NCBI GenBank assembly: GCA_902589475.1
Contig: CACITD010000024.1
Span: 1 to 37,345, forward strand
Length of the DNA: 37,345 bases
Direction of reading: 5' to 3'
DNA from: an uncultured Alphaproteobacteria bacterium
GTDB taxonomy: Bacteria > Pseudomonadota > Alphaproteobacteria > Thalassobaculales > Thalassobaculaceae
Shown here: positions 33,819 through 37,345 of the stretch, piece after piece
Numbering within the stretch: the first letter of the stretch is position 1
Layout of the letters: each line of letters starts with the position of its first letter
The notes under the pieces: model-generated
Told to the model about the DNA's origin: nothing
What the model saw: only the letters and a program-made list of their open reading frames with translations
Databases searched by the model: none
Translations under genes and position numbers: made by a program

Positions 33819-34661
33819 ATGCCGCAATATAAACATATAGTAGTAAAACCAATAGCTGGCGCAATTGGTGCCGACATTGAAAACGTCGACATTTCCAAGC
33901 CGTTAAGTAATGATGAACTCTCTGAAATAAGAACCGCTTTCCTCAACCATCTGGTGATTTGTATCCGCGGTCAAACGCTACAACCCAAAAGTCAGCTGGC
34001 TTTTGCCAGGCACTTTGGCACGCCAATGATTTATCCCTTTGTAAAAGGTCTCGACGAATATCCAGAAATAACCCCAGTTATCAAGGAAAAAGAACATAAA
34101 ATAAACTTTGGTGGATTATGGCATTCTGATACCGCCTACGAACAAACTCCACCACTCGGCACTATGCTTTACGCACGCGAATTACCGCCCTATGGCGGTG
34201 ATACTGAATTTTCAAATATGTACCTAGCATACGAAACGCTTTCAAACGGCATGAGAGCATTACTAGAAAATTTAATCGCTGTGAACATATCAGGAAAAGG
34301 CCGCGTCCAAGATACTAGAGCCCCCATGCGAGGCACGGCAGCGACATCAGCAAGAGAAGATAGTTTCATAGCCGAACATCCAGTTGTCAGGACGCATCCA
34401 GAGACGGGTCGAAAATCGCTTTATGTAAATCTAGCACACACAAGCCATTTTAAGGGCATGACGGTAGAGGAGAGTGCACCGATACTAGACTATCTCTTTA
34501 ATCATCAAGTAAAACCAGAATTTACGTGCCGAGTGAAATGGGAACTAGGTACATTAACATTTTGGGATAATCGTTGTACGCAACATAACCCCCTCAATGA
34601 TTACCATGGCTTTAGAAGAGAAATGCATCGCGTTACGCTCGAGGGAGACAAACCCGTGTAA
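33819..34661 (+). CDS. TauD/TfdA-family alpha-ketoglutarate-dependent dioxygenase
   Basis: A 280-residue Fe(II)/2-oxoglutarate dioxygenase. The iron triad is visible: His102 and Asp104 in WHSDTAYEQ, and His256 in NRCTQHNPLNDY, with the 2-oxoglutarate anchor in GFRREMHRVTL (Arg266/267 or Arg271). The early GAIGADIENVDISKPLS is the family start. Members release sulphite from taurine or cleave aryl-ether acids; the substrate here is unknown and no sulphonate transporter is adjacent. It is divergent from the EamA transporter. The ribosome binding site is weak. Confidence 0.92.
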   Translation: MPQYKHIVVKPIAGAIGADIENVDISKPLSNDELSEIRTAFLNHLVICIRGQTLQPKSQLAFARHFGTPMIYPFVKGLDEYPEITPVIKEKEHKINFGGLWHSDTAYEQTPPLGTMLYARELPPYGGDTEFSNMYLAYETLSNGMRALLENLIAVNISGKGRVQDTRAPMRGTAATSAREDSFIAEHPVVRTHPETGRKSLYVNLAHTSHFKGMTVEESAPILDYLFNHQVKPEFTCRVKWELGTLTFWDNRCTQHNPLNDYHGFRREMHRVTLEGDKPV

Positions 34662-34771
34662 ACATTCGAAAAAAATTACAAAAATATGCACAATTTCTGT
34701 TAGATATGTTATATTGTTAATGTATTAGGCTATCTTTTTGCTTGATTTGTATGCTTTTGGAGTTGACCGAT

Positions 34772-35794
34772 ATGGGCCTGCGCATCCGGGAAGATTATCG
34801 TAGTATAACTGGTCCCGAAAAATCCGCCATACTTTTGATGTCGCTTGGTGAGGATCAGGCAGGGAAACTGTTTGCGCTACTAGACGATGAAGAAATAAAA
34901 GAGATTTCGCAGGTTATGGCCGGCCTGGGCACAGTGAGTTCCAATATCGTTGAACGTTTGTTTGTTGAATTTGCTGAACAATTATCCAGCACAGGATCCC
35001 TCGTTGGATCGATGGATAGCACACAACGGCTTCTAACCAAAATTTTGGGGGAAGATCGTGTTAATGACGTAATGGAGGAAATTAGAGGTCCAGCCGGCCG
35101 AACGATGTGGGATAAGCTGGCAAACGTCAATGAGCAAGTATTAACAAATTACTTAAAAAATGAATACCCGCAGACCGTAGCCGTGATACTAGGAAAGATA
35201 GCCCAGAGTCATGCTGCAAAGGTGCTTGCAATTTTACCTGAGAACTTCGCGATGGAAGTTGTAATGCGCATGCTCCGCATTGAAGCCGTTAATAAAGAAA
35301 TAGAAAAAGACGTTGAACGGGTCTTACGGACCGAGTTTATGTCAAACCTCGCGAGAACTAATAGGCGAGACAGCCATGAAACCATGGCACAAATCTTTTC
35401 AAATTTAGATAGAGCAACGGAAACCCGCTTCTTAACTGCATTGGAAGAACGTAATAAGGATGCATCGGAACGGATACGAGCACTGATGTTTACGTTTGAA
35501 GATCTAAAGAATGTAGATCCAGCGGGGATTCAAACGCTAATGCGCGTTGCCGATAAGGACAAAATGACGTTAGCTCTTAAAGGTGCGTCCGAGGAACTAA
35601 AGGACTTATTTTTTTCTAACATGTCAGAGCGTGCCGCAAAGCTGCTAAGGGAAGATATGGAAGCTGCCGGAGCCGTTAGATTAAAAGACGTGGAGGAAGC
35701 TCAGCAAGCTCTCGTTCAATCAGCTAAGGATTTAGCCGATAGAGGAGAGATTATTATCGGCGGCGGATCTGGCGACGATCAGCTGATATTTTAA
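34772..35794 (+). CDS. fliG: Flagellar motor switch protein FliG
   Basis: From the ATG at 34772 the protein has 340 residues, the normal FliG length. The N-terminal domain contains [17 protein letters not shown] and the middle domain [20 protein letters not shown] with the E-H-P-Q-like motif. The C-terminal domain has [19 protein letters not shown] and [13 protein letters not shown], the charged torque helix region. The frame also has TTG (34742) and ATG (34751) upstream, but GGAG lies 9 bases before 34772. FliG forms the rotor of the switch complex and binds MotA. No other flagellar gene is in the window, so it stands apart from the cluster. The next gene on the other strand ends 3 bases away. 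Confidence 0.95.
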   Translation: MGLRIREDYRSITGPEKSAILLMSLGEDQAGKLFALLDDEEIKEISQVMAGLGTVSSNIVERLFVEFAEQLSSTGSLVGSMDSTQRLLTKILGEDRVNDVMEEIRGPAGRTMWDKLANVNEQVLTNYLKNEYPQTVAVILGKIAQSHAAKVLAILPENFAMEVVMRMLRIEAVNKEIEKDVERVLRTEFMSNLARTNRRDSHETMAQIFSNLDRATETRFLTALEERNKDASERIRALMFTFEDLKNVDPAGIQTLMRVADKDKMTLALKGASEELKDLFFSNMSERAAKLLREDMEAAGAVRLKDVEEAQQALVQSAKDLADRGEIIIGGGSGDDQLIF

Positions 35795-35797
35795 AAT

Positions 35798-36670
35798 TCA
35801 ATCCTTCTGAAGGCCTTTGACATAAGGATAAATATTCATCTGGTCCTGCAATGGATCAGCATCATTAAACGCCTTTACGATATCATAAGCAGCCGCGATA
35901 GCCTTACTTGGTGTTCCTTCGCCATTTGCACCTTCAACAAACAAACTTATATCTTTTTCTATAATATGTGCTTCTGCCCCAGACGCATCGTATTGTTCAG
36001 TTGCTACATATTTCGGGAAAAGAAATTTTGTTGCGAAATTTTGCCCTGAACTCTCATTTATGACTTCCAACATTTCGCCAACCCTAAGCCCTCCAGCCTC
36101 GCCATAAGTTAAAGCTTCCGAAGAAATGACATATGACGCAATGCAAATAGCATTATTCAAAACCTTCATACGCTGTCCTTGACCTGGTTCGGTGCCCACG
36201 TGAACTACGGCTCGCGAGTACCCGTCTAGTAGCTTGTGTGCTTTTTTTAATTCGGAAGCTGGTCCTGATACCATACTCACAAGCGCACCTTCTTCGGCTC
36301 TAAACTTTAAACCGGAAACAGGACTATCCAAATATTGAATCCCCGCTTCATTCAAGATTTGAGCGTTGCGTTTTGCCGCGTCGATCCCAATAGTACATGT
36401 ATCCACAACTACTGTTCCTGCGACGCCCGCCTTTGCAATCTCGAGGACAACTTGCCTATTAGTTTCAATGGTTGGTAAAGATAAACCTATGACCTTTGCT
36501 CTTCTAGCGATTTCGTCGTTCGATTGCGCTATTATGCAACCATCCGAGGCTCTATCAGCTGTCCCTGCAATATCGTGGACAATCAGTTTACATCCCCTAT
36601 CGGAAGCATTTCGAGCCATGGGTGCCCCCATATTACCCAAGCCAATAAATCCAAAAAGATCCTCACTCAT
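35798..36670 (-). CDS. Beta-hydroxyacid dehydrogenase (3-hydroxyisobutyrate dehydrogenase-like)
   Basis: A 290-residue NAD(P)-dependent enzyme. The Rossmann motif is FGFIGLGNMGAPMA (6-19). The substrate loop is DSPVSG (115-120), and the catalytic Lys169 is in MKVLNNAI (168-175). These match the 3-hydroxyisobutyrate/tartronate semialdehyde reductase family. It oxidises a beta-hydroxyacid to its semialdehyde or the reverse. The ATG has GAGG 7 bases upstream. The SDR gene before it ends 26 bases away, so the two probably form one transcript and may act in one catabolic route. Confidence 0.9.
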   Translation of the reverse strand: MSEDLFGFIGLGNMGAPMARNASDRGCKLIVHDIAGTADRASDGCIIAQSNDEIARRAKVIGLSLPTIETNRQVVLEIAKAGVAGTVVVDTCTIGIDAAKRNAQILNEAGIQYLDSPVSGLKFRAEEGALVSMVSGPASELKKAHKLLDGYSRAVVHVGTEPGQGQRMKVLNNAICIASYVISSEALTYGEAGGLRVGEMLEVINESSGQNFATKFLFPKYVATEQYDASGAEAHIIEKDISLFVEGANGEGTPSKAIAAAYDIVKAFNDADPLQDQMNIYPYVKGLQKD

Positions 36671-36696
36671 AACTTCGCCTCAATTCAGTTAACTTT

Positions 36697-37345
36697 TTAA
36701 ACTTGAATACTCATGCCACCATCTATGGATAAAACCTGACCATTAACAAAGCTACCTGCCTCCGACATTAGGAAAACTGCTCCTCCGCCAAGTTCATGTG
36801 GTCGTCCCCATCGTGCGAGCGGTGTTTTGGAAATAACCCATTCGGAAAACTCCTGATCCTCAAGAAGTGCTGTGTTAAGTTCCGTTGCGATGTAACCTGG
36901 CGCTATTGCATTAACCAATATACCGTCCGCTCCAACCTCTACTGCCAACGCTCGGGTTAGAGCTCTGAGACCCTCTTTTGCAGCGATGTAGGCAGGTACT
37001 GTTGGGCGTGCTTGTGGGCCTAACATTGAAACGGTATTTATTATTCTTCCACCCCCATTGTTTTTCATCAACCGGATAGCCTCGCGGCTCAAACTAAAAC
37101 ACGATGTCAAGTTAGTTCGAAGAACGAGTTCAAAATTTTCGTTTGAAAAATCCAAAACAGGGCTCCTGAATTGTATACCCGCATTATTTACTAAACCGTA
37201 GAGATGACCGAACTCCTCCACTATCCGTTGCACAGCATTTTTTCCAGCCTCAAAATCAGTTACATCAAAGACCTGATAAGTTGCTTTGAGATTTCGCTTT
37301 GTTAATGCTCGCACTTTTTCACGAAGAGCACTTTCGTCACGAGCA
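36697..37345 (-). CDS. SDR-family oxidoreductase (FabG/gluconate dehydrogenase-like), N-terminus beyond the window
   Basis: The frame stays open to the right edge: codons upstream of the GTG at 37314 read ARDESALREK, which continues a normal SDR helix, so the start lies outside. Visible motifs are LVNNAG (about 40 residues into the visible part), the Ser in NTVSMLG, and the intact YIAAK catalytic pair (Y-x-x-x-K), followed by GILVNAIAPGYIATEL and the C-terminal GQVLSIDGG. It is a classical SDR that reduces or oxidises a hydroxyl or keto group with NAD(P). The context with a beta-hydroxyacid dehydrogenase suggests sugar-acid or hydroxyacid catabolism. Confidence 0.9.
   Translation of the reverse strand, partial: ARDESALREKVRALTKRNLKATYQVFDVTDFEAGKNAVQRIVEEFGHLYGLVNNAGIQFRSPVLDFSNENFELVLRTNLTSCFSLSREAIRLMKNNGGGRIINTVSMLGPQARPTVPAYIAAKEGLRALTRALAVEVGADGILVNAIAPGYIATELNTALLEDQEFSEWVISKTPLARWGRPHELGGGAVFLMSEAGSFVNGQVLSIDGGMSIQV

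Noticed and set aside
1-37345. CRISPR array, insertion sequence, prophage, or defence system
   Set aside because: No regularly spaced repeats, transposase, integrase, nuclease-methylase pairs or toxin-antitoxin genes could be found.

Overview
The window is a chromosomal segment of an AT-rich (roughly 40% G+C by eye) alphaproteobacterium, most likely a free-living marine one. The evidence is the order RNase D - lptC - lptA - lptB - rpoN, a DUF1491 gene (a family mostly confined to Alphaproteobacteria), a thrS-infC pair, and a gene (10585-11265) that resembles a family I associate with marine T4-like phages. fliG suggests a flagellated cell. I cannot name the genus. I see no rRNA, tRNA, CRISPR array, insertion sequence or prophage.

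Layout. 1-432: no gene; nine AAGTG/CACTT words. 433-5353: TPR/2OG-oxygenase-like protein (-), cupin (+), OmpA-like lipoprotein (-) and cyclopropane-fatty-acid synthase (-). The cupin and OmpA genes converge on a GC-rich stretch (2963-3138) that folds on paper into a junction plus pseudoknot and is the best candidate for something undescribed. 5475-6354: divergent bfd and bfr sharing a control region with three Fur-like boxes. 6417-11265 (-): thioredoxin-fold isomerase, a 1098-residue subtilase with four C-terminal PPC-like repeats behind a perfect TGTGA-N6-TCACA palindrome, and an unknown protein. 11373-18152 (+): CoA-transferase, then RNase D, LptC, LptA, LptB, sigma-54 and a NUDT19-like Nudix hydrolase. 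18170-23860 (-): a closely spaced run, read as SDR - cobQ - cyclophilin - epimerase - FAH hydrolase - metallo-hydrolase, with a perfect FNR-type box (TTGAT-N4-ATCAA) upstream of the first gene. 24019-24804 (-): CmcJ/AsaB-like oxygenase. 24952-27759 (+): DNA polymerase I. 27807-32099 (-): nitroreductase, ferrochelatase, IF-3, ThrRS. 32370-37345: DUF1491, an EamA transporter, a TauD-like dioxygenase, FliG, and an operon-like dehydrogenase pair whose first gene runs off the right end.

How the genes work together. LptC, LptA and LptB are parts of the lipopolysaccharide export bridge. Bfr and Bfd store and release iron, and HemH uses iron for haem. thrS-infC is a conserved translation pair; infC appears to start at an AUA codon behind a perfect Shine-Dalgarno, giving the normal IF-3 N-terminus. 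The rest is mostly accessory catabolism, redox and secretion. All functions are inferred from sequence motifs recognised by eye; no database search was run.
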